Source of the DNA: Acanthaster planci
Taxonomy: Eukaryota > Echinodermata > Asteroidea > Valvatida > Acanthasteridae
Direction: 5' to 3'
NCBI RefSeq assembly: GCF_001949145.1
Contig: NW_019091419.1
Span: 1,373,664-1,437,663 of the forward strand
Length of the DNA: 64,000 nt
The notes under the pieces are model-generated. The model was given only the letters and a program-made list of their open reading frames with translations, made no database searches and was not told where the DNA came from. The stretch's first letter is position 1; each line of letters begins with the position of its first letter. Positions 14,961-25,330 of the stretch are shown here, one piece after another. The position numbers were made by a program, and so were the translations under genes.

Positions 14961-15449
14961 TGTACACAGACACCTTGATTTTTTTAATCTAAGACAAATT
15001 TAATCATTTATTTTTCATGTGTCATCTAAAAGCCCAGTTTCATCCTATTCATTGTGTTGTCTTTGCACTGTTGACCTTTACTCATCTGTTCCACACTTAC
15101 ATCATTTCCCTACTCCCAAGCCCCTCTCGTGCATCTTCCTCAGGGTCCAAAGAGAGCATTGATTTTAATCGGTTTACTTGCCCCGCATCCAACAAGGAAA
15201 CAGGGAGTCGTAATCTGGCAAATTACGTTTCCGCTGGAACGCTGCGCAGAACTTCCACTCTGCTGATTGGGGGGGGAGGAAATATGAGGCATAGACACAG
15301 CATGGGTACTGATACACAGTTTGGTCGGGAGATCTTTGCACACGCGCACGTGATGGGTACCCTTGTGTCGAAATGTGCAAGCCGGCCAGTTTTTACCTCA
15401 TCAGAGCCAGTGCACCGTGTGCGTACACACAGTAACATTGCAACACAGG

Positions 15450-16111
15450 CAAATTGCAAATGGACAAAAAGTCCATCTGTCCGCAAATTGTCAAAAGTCA
15501 CTGCAAGTCTATCACAAGCCTTTGGTACCACAAGTTTTCGGTGCCCGCAGTATCTACTGTATGTAGATCTAGTTCAGGAAAACGTAAATTTGCCTCTCGT
15601 GGGGTTAGTTTGTTCAACAATCTCCCTGCGACACTTAAACACCCCTTGCCTCTCCCTTCAGCAAGTTTCAAGCTCCAGTACAAAAACTTGATTTTTAAAG
15701 AATTAACGGTACATATGGACTACAAGGACATGTGAGCATGTGCATGTTTGTGTCTATGGGTATATGTACATGTATATTTGTGTAAGTGCACAAGTGTGTG
15801 TATACACTTGTATGTCATGTACGTATATACATGCACTCCCCCTTTAATGGGGATGTATCTCCTCGATGGCTGCCGATATTGCTTTTACTGCCAATGTACC
15901 GACCAATTAAGTATTTTAATCTGTTTTAGTGTTTTATCAATTAAGTGTTATTTCAATGGTTATCCTTGCTGTTTTGTTGTTATTAATTGATTATCTAATA
16001 TTTTTATTCTTTTATTGTTAATTGCTTGTGTTAGCTGGGCACCCTTGGAAAACTGTGATCCACTGAAAGGTTTTCCCAGGGTAAACAATAAATGAATAAA
16101 TAAATAAATAA
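15450..16111 (+). mobile_element. 3' end of a non-LTR retrotransposon (LINE)
   Basis: The frame at 15454-15735 ends with RSSSGKRKFASRG, then VSLFNNLPATLKH and SFKLQYKNLIF. This is the typical C-terminal signature of LINE reverse-transcriptase ORFs of the CR1/L2/jockey kind (R-x-F-x-x-RG-x-x-L-[FW]-N-x-LP). A 3'UTR of about 370 bp follows, ending cagggtaaacaataaatg and an (AATA)n tail at 16086-16111, as expected for such elements. The reverse-transcriptase domain itself is absent, so this is a 5'-truncated dead copy. Confidence 0.75.
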
Positions 16112-16138
16112 GTGAGTGAGTGAGTGAGCGAGCGAGCG
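16112..16138. repeat. Tetranucleotide (GTGA)n/(GCGA)n microsatellite
   Basis: gtgagtgagtgagtgagcga continues into gcgagcg, directly after the (AATA)n tail of the LINE fragment. Confidence 0.85.
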
Positions 16139-17276
16139 GAGTCACAAACTGAAGTGTGACAAGTACTAGTACGTACATGTACTTTCTCTTGTCATTGTTA
16201 TCCTGTGGTTCAGGGATGTACATGTACAACTTATGTACGTGTCCACTGTACACGTACCAGAAATCTTGCAAATGCTGGGCTGGCTTCATTTTTTTTCCTC
16301 CTCAAATTTTAGGTAACTTATGGACACTGTTGATGAGCATTAACTTGTTTTGAATACAGTATTGGTCTCAAATTTCACCTGAAATTTCTCCCAAATTTCA
16401 AATCTCAGTTACTTACTTCCTGTTTGTCTTTGGCTCTAATTTTTTTGTTTTTGCTCTCAGTACTCATCATATGATAATGATATGATAATTATTGTAAAGC
16501 ACCAAACCCATGAAAGGTCGACGCTCAAGGCATTTCACAGAAATATAAATAAAACTAAATAAAGATTTAAAGGCATCACATATTATTGAATAGAAATTAT
16601 TAATATCTGATCTATATGGTATAAAAAATTTTTTTAGAAAATATATAATTCAATAGGTGTACATTAGTCAAATTATAGAAAAACAGTAGGTACATGTAAG
16701 ATGTACTATTTTAAGTTGGATGGATATGAGATTGGACACACACTTAGGTCAGGTTCATAAAAGACTGACAAAATCAAAACGGACATTGAAACGCAAGACA
16801 TGGACAGAGGGGCAGATGAAATACAAATCAACAGACACAAATGGCACAAATGCAAACAGCCTAACAGCCATGACACGTGACCGACAGACAGACAAACGGA
16901 CTGACTGTAAACAAAGAAATAGGCCTAATTGTTCCACGACATTGAATATCATCCAAAGGGTGCTGAGGGAGGTTAAGGGGTCAAGTGGAAGGAAGAGTTA
17001 AAGGGCCCACTAAATTGATTCCAATTAGTTTGGAGATAAACAGTTCAAACATGAAAATATCAAAAAAGTTAAATTATACCAATTATCAAAAACAAGATTC
17101 ATTCTGAAATTCTACAAATTGACATCTTTACTCGCGCACAGAAAAACTTGGAGGTGAGGCTTCCAGCAGTTTGATGAGTGAGTCAACAGTGCTCCTGGGA
17201 ACAGATGATAATTGGCAGTTGGCTTTAACCAAACATGTCTGGTGTGTTTTTTTTTCCTTCGCTGTTGTCTTTCCAG
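16139..17276. other. Intronic sequence upstream of first visible syntaxin exon
   Basis: AT-rich with no recognisable gene. At 16461-16540 the minus strand reads like the tail of a LINE or SINE (ccttgagcg, then gtgctttacaataattatca). A GACA-rich purine patch lies near 16880-16905. Confidence 0.4.
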
Positions 17277-17351
17277 AGGTGAAGGAGGAACTGGAGCAAC
17301 TAATGGCCGACATCAAGAAGACGGCAAACAAAGTCAGGGGAAAGTTAAAGG
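17277..17351 (+). CDS. STX1: Syntaxin internal exon (Habc domain, Hb helix)
   Basis: A 75-nt exon preceded by a pyrimidine-rich tract ending ttccag and followed by the donor gtgagt. The first two bases complete a codon begun in an upstream exon, and the last G starts the next codon. The translation includes EELEQLMADIKKTANKVRG, the highly conserved Hb-helix signature of syntaxin-1, which in rat reads with SDIKKTANKVRSKLK. This helix is part of the autoinhibitory Habc bundle that folds onto the SNARE motif in closed syntaxin and binds Munc18. Exon length and both phases equal vertebrate STX1A exon 4. Confidence 0.95.
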
Positions 17352-18020
17352 GTGAGTGGCCTGGACGCTGTGGTACATGTATGCATGCAGAGTGCACCAC
17401 ATTGGGATTTACTCGCAGGGGGCAGAGTCACTGGACGAGGCTCCAGGGGACGGGGCAAGAACCATTTCTACCATAATATTGTTTTACCGGGACATTAACC
17501 GGTACCTGCTAGATGTCAGAAGTACATGTACTTGTAAGTACAGACATACTTATGACAGTTCTGAATGTTTGCCAGGCATAGTACTTATCGCTGGTCAATT
17601 CCAAGGTACATGTATTTTCGACCAAACTGGTGATTTTCATCCCCTCCCTCCGTCTTTTAAAAATTTGTTCATTCTTTTCTTTTTCAATGGGGAGGGGTCA
17701 ATTGTCTCCCTTGTCTCCCTTCGCAGTGCCCATGGCACAATCTGACAGCTTCCAAGAAAACCGTAACTTCCTTATTAGTTCTGGGGATGTCTTAAACCAC
17801 TCAACTGCCACAGTTGTCTGGAGTTGACCAATCAGGTTGGATCTGATTTGGGCGAGGCACCTCCAGGGAGGGACGGAATGTGCTGTTGGTTTGAGGTACA
17901 TTCAGCGGGTACTGAATGACAGGCCCAGCAATCTCAGAAGGCCTGAGTACATTTTGTTGATCAGTAATTTCTTGTTGAACATGTGAGGGCCGAGCAAATG
18001 CTGTTCGAATTCTTACATTA

Positions 18021-18361
18021 AAGAGCACCTCTAAGGAAAACATGTCTTCTATGATTCTGTCTGTATCGTAGTGGATAACCTGTGTACATGCCAAACAATG
18101 GCTACGTGCATTATTTGGCATGCACAGGATTTATCCACAATGAACACATGGCGAGGGTTCCTGTCGTTTTCTCTGTTTTCTTAGAATGATGCAATCTGCT
18201 GTACATTCAGAATTCCCATCTTGGCATGAACAGAAAAAAGCCTTTTTAGCTTGTTACAGTTGAGCTCTGAACACAAATGACACTGCGTTCAATTTGGATG
18301 CTTCCATATTTATTTAAACAGATAGAATCTTTAAAAACATGTTTTCCTTAGAGGTGCTCTT
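18021..18361. mobile_element. MITE with TA target-site duplication (Tc1/mariner-like)
   Basis: 341 bp. The left end aagagcacctctaaggaaaa and the right end ttttccttagaggtgctctt are exact inverses over at least 25 bp, with weaker similarity to about 48 bp. TA lies on both sides (18019-18020 and 18362-18363). There is no open frame of note. It sits in the intron between syntaxin exons 17277-17351 and 18511-18584. Confidence 0.88.
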
Positions 18362-18510
18362 TAAATTTGATTTTAAATTATATCTAACAGGCCGTTTTGG
18401 AAGGCCTGTAAATCATGCTGTGTTCCACGTAATGGTGGACACAACAAGTTAACCTCTCTGTGGTGTGCATTCACCCACTGACCTGCTTCATGCGTGGGTT
18501 CCCTTTTCAG

Positions 18511-18584
18511 TTATGGAACAGAGTATCGAGCAGGAAGAAAACTCTAAGATGAACTCGGCTGATGTCAGGATAAGAAAGACCCAG
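18511..18584 (+). CDS. STX1: Syntaxin internal exon (Habc domain, Hb to Hc)
   Basis: A 74-nt exon between the acceptor cccttttcag and the donor gtacaa. Joined to the preceding G it reads V then MEQSIEQEENSKM and ends VRIRKTQ in phase 0. This is the Hb-Hc segment of syntaxin-1 (rat: SIEQSIEQEE...RIRKTQ). The residue before MEQSIEQ is Val-Met rather than the Ser-Ile of vertebrates, a mild substitution. The flanking introns are 1159 bp and 898 bp. Confidence 0.95.
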
Positions 18585-19482
18585 GTACAAAATTGCCTTT
18601 TACTGGTAGTACTGGTAGTTTTAGTCCTCAGAGTTCTTTCAAACCCACACTGAGATTTTGGAAAGATTTTTTTTGGAGGGGGGGTTAGGAAGCCGCTTGG
18701 CAGAAATGTTGTAGGAGTTAGGGCTAAGTAGTAGCTTCTTCTCATTGGTGTTCATGCTTTGAGTGGCACAGAAATCCAAAAACTTGACCGAGGTCACAGG
18801 TTGGACAGGTCAGGGTTTGCTTTTACCCAGTGGGAGGATGACTTTCTCAGGATGCATGGACGTAGTTCTTTTCGGTTACCCGTTGGAAAGATAACAAGGT
18901 TCTACCGCTTGTGTACTGAGTGGAAGATTAGGACAGCTAGTAACCCACATTGTTCTGCATGTCCGTCACTGAGACTTAGACCGTGTCTGAAACGGGCTTC
19001 CAGAGTTACAGCTAGGTCTATTGTCTGTGTGTCTCCTCGTATTTCCAATAGGGTGAATACCTGCACCTAGCTGTAGACAACATATTTGGATGCAGCCTTA
19101 TTTCTTTCATAGAATGCTGTATATATGAGCAGTGGGCACGAGCAACTGTCTGTGACTATCTGAGTCTAGTTCCCTGACCCGATGATCTCAGACATCTCTT
19201 AATAAATTATAGTAATTACAATAATTATAGGTCGGGTAGCCTGCACTGACAAGAAAGGAAAAAAAACCTAACTCATGGAAGCCTTAAGCTGCCCAAGTGT
19301 GCATGGATTTTCTAATTATGCACAAGGGACAAGGTGAGACCTTCTTCGGAATAAACTGTTCGGGATAAACAGGAAAATTGTGAATTGATTTGACTGGTCA
19401 TGTGACCTCTGTCTCACGCACAGATGAGTCCCCAGCGAGTTGGATAGTTTCATTATTTGTTTTCTTCCTTTATCCCATCCAG

Positions 19483-19591
19483 CACTCAACGCTCTCGCGG
19501 AAGTTTGTAGAAGTGATGACCGATTACAACAACACACAGACGGACTACCGAGAGAGGTGTAAGGGGCGCATCCAACGACAGCTGGAGATCA
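19483..19591 (+). CDS. STX1: Syntaxin internal exon (Hc helix)
   Basis: A 109-nt exon with a long pyrimidine tract, the acceptor atccag and the donor gtaagt. It begins [12 protein letters not shown] and ends [15 protein letters not shown] plus one base of a split codon. This is the Hc helix of the Habc bundle, and the sequence is nearly identical to vertebrate syntaxin-1. The following intron is 4348 bp and holds the assembly gap. Confidence 0.95.
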
Positions 19592-22500
19592 GTAAGTATA
19601 CGAGGGGGTTCTCCGAATGGCCGTGCCAGATGCGAGAGAGTATTTCGGAGAGTTGCCGGTCACTCTGACCTGAGGGTCAGTTGGCCAGTATCACGCATGG
19701 CCAGTCACCATCTCATGACAACCTACCGTGGCCAGTGGTCAGATATGCAAGTGTAATTAATGAAGTGCATTTTGTGCTCACAGGTTTGCCAGATTTATTA
19801 TGCTCTCTTTTTTAAAGCCAAGGTTTTGTGTTCAAGCCCAGGCTCTCCTTTCTGCGGAATACTCATGCACAATACCAATAGAAAAAGAAGGGCAGAAAGG
19901 GTTGAATAGTTTGGGCATGCATGCTGGAATTACATTGAGCTGAGTTCACCTATATGCAAAATATGGTTGCGGCTGATAGTTGGCATCTTTGTTAAATTAA
20001 CCAATTTTCTCTATTGCTATTTTCAGTGGTCCCCACATTCTGCACTACCTGGTGTAACTTTTTTCCATTCCATTTTGTAATATTATCTGACATTTCAGAA
20101 ATTTTCCTCTTCCCTATTCATAAATTCCTTGATTCCATTTCTTTTACACACCATCAGAAAATCGAATTGTTTTCAACGATATCTACTTTGTCTCCACCAT
20201 TTGCAATAGTGGTGTCTTTATTTCCATACCTTAGCCATGCTTGAGTTTCCAATTCTGATTCGCCCAATACACACCTTCAATTTTTTTCCCTATTTACAAA
20301 GTATTTACTTTTCTTTCCTTGCCTTGCTTTCAAATAAATAGCTAGTAAGTATTTCTTTGATCTTGCTTCTTCATCTTCTTTTTTGACCTTTTGCCATTCC
20401 CCTCCGAAGCAGCTCTATCTTGTGGTCATTTTTGATGTTTTAGAAAAGAGAGTGAGATTCTCGTTCTTCTACTTTTGTGTGCAAGATGACACAAGCTCTT
20501 GACCTGACTTGTTCCCACATCAAACACAGTTCGGTTTGCAAGTTGTAGCAAACGTGGATCTTTTTAAACAGATCCAGTTTCCACAACATGGAGTTGCGCC
20601 AAAATTACCCATACAAATACCTGACACATGTATAAATACATTGCAGTTACATGCATATGGACACATTTGTGGGTACATGTATGTGAAACGCACACACAAC
20701 CTTGACCAAGGTTTTGTACTTTGTACACCTGTAGAGATTTGAACGCACGTATGATGAAGTGTTGGCGAGTCTTCACAAAGAGCAACAACTGTCTTGATGC
20801 AAATGCACAAAATGTTACAGTGGTCATTTTTTCACAAAATTGAGCAGTGTGGCAAGCCCTTGTGAAAATAATGGGTTTTTTGGGCACTTTGAACGACACT
20901 CTCTTAGTGTGAATTTTATAGAGGGTTTCCTTGACCATCCCTCTTCCTTTGCTACACGTAACCTGAAACCCCCTGCCCGAAATGCCTCCAAAATAAAGGT
21001 ATTTTCCACAAAGGATTTAACCTTTTGCGGACCAGCTTAGTCTACGCAAGGTTTGCACAGCTTGCATTACACAGACTTCTAAGCTTATCAACAAGTCCAC
21101 GCTAGATATGCAAGGTTGGCACAGTTTGCATTATGCAGACTTCTAAGCTTATCAACAAGTCCACGCTAGATATGNNNNNNNNNNNNNNNNNNNNNNNNNN
21201 NNNNNNNNNNNNNNNNNNNNNNNNNNNNNNNNNNNNNNNNNNNNNNNNNNNNNNNNNNNNNNNNNNNNNNNNNNNNNNNNNNNNNNNNNNNNNNNNNNNN
21301 NNNNNNNNNNNNNNNNNNNNNNNNNNNNNNNNNNNNNNNNNNNNNNNNNNNNNNNNNNNNNNNNNNNNNNNNNNNNNNNNNNNNNNNNNNNNNNNNNNNN
21401 NNNNNNNNNNNNNNNNNNNNNNNNNNNNNNNNNNNNNNNNNNNNNNNNNNNNNNNNNNNNNNNNNNNNNNNNNNNNNNNNNNNNNNNNNNNNNNNNNNAG
21501 TCCACGCTAGATATGCAAGGTTGGCACAGTGTTTTGTTGTTTGAGGAACAAAATTTGTATTTAAATCAATCACGTGTCCAAACAAAAGAATCAGCATGTA
21601 GCCAACCATGTTTTACCTATACAAGTTGGAGCCAAACTTTGTGCCCCACTGTCAAGTTTTACTGTCATGTGTGCAAAATGAGCCAAACCTTTTCTGCAAC
21701 TTGGTACATGTACATACACAGACAACAGTGAACAAAAGTTTGTACACATCATCTGTGCACAGTGGCAAAGTGAAGTATTGCAGTATGCATATAAACAAAT
21801 CGGAGCACACTCTTTTGTCCTTGTACAACACTAACCAAATGTTTGGGGTTATCACTGACAGGTGAAATCTTTGAAAAATGAGTTGGCTTGTTTGTATTAA
21901 ATGATATGCAAAACGTTAAGCTCACTATCCTTTGATTCATCAAGCTATCCAATATTGTTCCAATAATGTCATTGTCTAACAACATTCAATTTACCAAGCA
22001 AAGAACTAATTCAAACTGCACATTTTTGGAAATAAAAAGCCTATTTCATAAACCCCATTTTATCCTGAACTCCCCCCCCTTCTATCTTTCTGATACCCCT
22101 CCAGAATATGTGTGACCATTTTTTCTTCATCTTTTGAATCTCCCTCGCATGTCTCCGCAAGATCATGTGACCCCGTTTATTTGCAGTTCCTTGCAGCCCA
22201 GATTGGCTTGTTCCAACCTCTGGACACGGTACACCATTGGTAAATGAAAATCACCTGGAATTTCTTGTTCGGTTTCACAATTCCTTGGATACTTTAGCAC
22301 ATTTGTACATGTACGTGCAGGGTTCCAGCTGAGCTCTACATGTAGCTAACCACACATTTGCTTTCAGACACCAACATGTTCCTCTTCTGTACAGTGCTCA
22401 GGAAAATGATTTTTCTCAGCAGTTTCTCAGGTTTTTAGACAAAGTTTTTGGAATATTATCCACTTGGCCATGGCAGTAGTACATGTACATGTATACTATT

Positions 22501-23939
22501 AGTAAGTGTGGATAGAAAACCCTTTTTTTTCCAAGTTTGAGCAGATTTGAAGTTTGGAAAGTGAATGTCAATGCCACAGAGTGATATTTTAAAGAAATTC
22601 CACTTGCAGATACCTGCATGTAAAGCTTCTAGTCTTGTACCTAGGATCTTGCCACAAGATTTTGAATAATCCAAATTGAGGAGAAAGGAAATGAAAAATG
22701 ATATTTCAGAATAATATTGATTTTTGTAAGTAAATATTTGTTAATGTTTTTCTGCACAGAAAGTTTATGAGATGGAATGTATCTCTAATACTAAATGAAT
22801 AAGTATTACCGAGGAGTGTAGCGAATGAAAGTGCCACATGTTTAAGTCATGACTTGAGTTATTAAGCACATTACAGTGCATGCATAGTTTTGGATTGTGG
22901 TACAGAAACATTGTGTTATGTAGACAGGCATGAATACTGTTGAAGAACCTTTAGATCGAAAGAATAAAAAGGAGGGGGGGAAGATATCCAAGCATAAGAA
23001 ATATCTACTTGCTTTATAGAGAATTCTTACCAATGGTGTACATGTACTGTGGTGTCAATCCTCAATATTTATATCTTTCAAGTATTTTAGAGTTAGATTT
23101 TTAACTTTGTTATTGTTTTCCTTCTGGCATGTTTTTTATGGCAATTTTTGTAGTTCTAAATGTTTGTGCACAGGTCAAAGAAATCTACCTTTTTTTTGCA
23201 GGAACCATGCAATTGTAGCTTGTATGGGCAGAGGCTACAGAGTTCTAGGGATCGTGGGATTGATGTACATGTACATTGTATCAGTGGAGTTCGTGTGTTC
23301 CATCCTTTGTGAAAATTTTGACCTCGGTCCTGCTGGCCGTACTAGTAGAGTCCCCATCAAAGCATTTCGAGGGGAGGGGGTTAACATGCATACTCACACA
23401 ATTGTTTCCTTTTTTAAAAATTTTTTGCTGATGGGGGTGTTTGATTCCTAAACCCCAGATCCACAAATGCTAAGGAGTTTGGTTTGACCTCAAGTCTTAA
23501 AACACTCATTTTGAGTCCAGGCTTGAGCCTGTGAGTCACAAACCTCCATACGCACAACAGTGTAGATACACAATTACTGAGGCTTTTGCTTCGACCTGAA
23601 GTCTCAAAATATTCTGAGTCTGGTTTCAGGTCACACTCCCTAAACCCCTAGATCTGTGATCGACAGGATGTCCGGATTGAATACACATATGTACTTTAGT
23701 AAGTTTAGTCTCAAGCCACAAGTGCGTATGGCCTGTATCCTTTTGAAGTCCAAGTCTGGTGCTCAGTTTTTGCAGCTGCAAACCGCTCACTTTCAGCACC
23801 CGCACGCAGTCAGCCACCCGCAAGACATGTCCAGAAATGTGGTAGCTCCACACCACTCGTGCTAGAACTACCCCTGCACGTTCTCAAACAAGTTTTATCA
23901 CTATAAACCATGGCACTTTGTCTCTCTTTTTCTCTGCAG
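19592..23939. other. Syntaxin intron with assembly gap
   Basis: A 4348-bp intron. Apart from the tandem repeat with the gap, I see only AT-rich sequence and a few isolated tacatg words. No exon can be supported in it. Confidence 0.6.
21047..21535. repeat. 64-bp tandem repeat interrupted by the assembly gap
   Basis: Two full units of 64 bp (21047-21110 and 21111-21174) run caaggttggcacagtttgca, then aagcttatcaacaagtccac, then gctagatatg. N occupies 21175-21498, and the sequence resumes mid-unit (agtccacgctagatatg) with part of another copy. The gap therefore lies inside the array, which was probably collapsed. Its 324 N do not fit a whole number of units in phase (341 bases between unit ends, 5.3 units), so the gap size is likely an estimate. 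Confidence 0.9.
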
Positions 23940-24013
23940 CTGGAAAGTCTACCACAGACGAAGAGCTGGAAGACATGTTGGAGAGCGGGAACCCTGCGAT
24001 ATTTACATCTGGT
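23940..24013 (+). CDS. STX1: Syntaxin internal exon (Habc-SNARE linker)
   Basis: A 74-nt exon with the acceptor tctctgcag and the donor gtaagc. With the split codon it reads [20 protein letters not shown] and ends IFTSG in phase 0. The EELEDML motif contains the Leu-Glu pair that in rat syntaxin-1A (L165/E166) holds the protein closed, so the open/closed switch is preserved. Length and phases match the vertebrate exon. Confidence 0.95.
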
Positions 24014-24301
24014 GTAAGCTGACCGCCCCTTCACTCCCCCAAAATTCTATTTTCTATTTTTAGCCAATGATGCAATTGAACAGTCAAACTTCTCAAATAA
24101 TGCTGCCTAAAAATCTGATGTGCTTTGAAAAAGTGTCAAAACTGACTGAAATTATTGAGTAAGAAGCTTCCAGAAATCAGGATCGGATATTGCTACTAAG
24201 TAAAAGTACCCTGTGTATGAAGTGTTTTAGTAACGCTGGATGCCTCCAGATCACGGCAAATTTCTTTCAGCCGGTCGTTCTGTCCGTTAATCTCTCCCCA
24301 G

Positions 24302-24439
24302 ATCATCATGGACACGCAGCAGGCTAAACAGACGCTGCGCGATATCGAAGCCCGACACAACGACATCATCAAGTTGGAGAACAGCATCCGAGAGTTGCAC
24401 GACATGTTCATGGACATGGCCATGTTGGTAGAAAGTCAG
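24302..24439 (+). CDS. STX1: Syntaxin internal exon (N-terminal half of SNARE motif)
   Basis: A 138-nt exon of exactly 46 codons, with the acceptor ctctccccag and the donor gtaaac. It begins [12 protein letters not shown] and carries [17 protein letters not shown], then MLVESQ. The final codon CAG (24437-24439) is the ionic zero-layer glutamine that defines Q-SNAREs (rat Q226). The stretch QQAKQTL is where rat has SISKQAL, so the start of the motif varies while the heptads are conserved. The preceding intron is only 288 bp. Confidence 0.96.
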
Positions 24440-24499
24440 GTAAACACTCTTGACGCTTTGTCGCTTTTTGTCTGTGTAAGGTAACTCTACTAGCCAGTG

Positions 24500-24750
24500 A
24501 TGTACGTGTGTGACTCGGTTAGTCAAGGTGAGCACAGGGTAGGACTGTCTTGTGCTTCAGTCTCAGGATTCCAAAATGCCCCAAACTCGGGGTTCAAATC
24601 GAGCTGGTGGCATTGCTTTGCCTGTGTCCATTGGTAAGATTTCAAGGATCCAGACCACAACTGTTAGGGGCATAGGACCCACATATGGTCGTGAACAGTA
24701 ACAGAAATCGGTTGTGGAAAATCGTATGTTGCACCAAGTTGCACAGTCAT
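24500..24750 (+). mobile_element. Possible tRNA-derived SINE, weak
   Basis: A B-box-like ggggttcaaatcg near 24592 follows an A-box-like stretch (ggttagtcaaggtgag near 24518). It lies in the 780-bp intron between the two SNARE-motif exons. Its body does not match the SINE copies at 56.2 and 58.4 kb. Spacing between the boxes is larger than usual, so this call is uncertain. Confidence 0.2.
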
Positions 24751-25219
24751 ACACAATTACACCTGGAAACCCATGTTAAAGACTCTCTACAGTAACAATG
24801 GCATCCCATAGGAAGAATTGAAGACATAACAAGAAAGTGCTCGACCATACCTGTCAGACTGTGACATCATACCTAACGACACCGCTGATTGGCCAGAATG
24901 AAGATCTTCATGCAGTATCTTTTTCAACTCGCTCAGGCCTCTGAAAGTAGTGGTTACAGTTTATCTTCCCTGGGCTTGAACAAACCCAGACAAAACCACC
25001 GACTTTGATATGTTATCATTGCGCGGAAGTCTGTTACCTCCAGTCTGTGTAAATGAGCTTTTGGAATTCTTTTGCATGCATTTCAGACATTCTGGGGTTT
25101 TTTTGAAAACATGTTAAGCAGTTGGCTGCTTTGGAGTTTGGAATTTGGCTCAAGTACAGCTTCAGTGAAGGGAAAAATTATGCTTCAGGTTTAAGTTCTA
25201 AATTGTCTGGTTTCCTTAG

Positions 25220-25330
25220 GGAGAAATGATTGACAGGATTGAGTACAACGTAGAGCAATCAGTGGACTACGTAGAAACAGCCAAGATGGACACCAAGAAA
25301 GCTGTCAAGTATCAAAGCAAAGCTAGGCGG
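25220..25330 (+). CDS. STX1: Syntaxin last shared exon (C-terminal half of SNARE motif)
   Basis: A 111-nt exon of exactly 37 codons, with the acceptor tttccttag and the donor gtaagc. It starts [13 protein letters not shown] and ends [12 protein letters not shown], which is the C-terminal SNARE heptads plus the start of the juxtamembrane basic patch. It ends in phase 0, so each of the four downstream terminal exons can complete the protein in frame. No in-frame anchor follows the donor directly. Confidence 0.96.

Larger units (their letters stand above)
1..16000. other. Gene-free, microsatellite-saturated region (probable syntaxin upstream intron)
   Basis: I found no exon here that I can support. 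Most long open frames come from TACATG repeats, which stay open because the unit never makes a stop codon. The syntaxin exons upstream of 17277 must lie either here in a form I could not recognise or, more likely, before the window. Distinct items inside are listed separately. Confidence 0.6.

Noticed and set aside
15017-15691. 224-codon open frame
   Set aside because: It overlaps the LINE 3' fragment in another frame; the frame at 15454-15735 carries the recognisable retrotransposon end, so this is a shadow.
1-17276. Search for syntaxin exons 1-3 (N-peptide, first Habc helix)
   Set aside because: No segment reads like the expected conserved VEEIR or KKHSAIL-type words between splice sites; they are probably upstream of the window.
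21133-21609. Frames of 117-147 codons across the N run
   Set aside because: They are open only because N translates to X.
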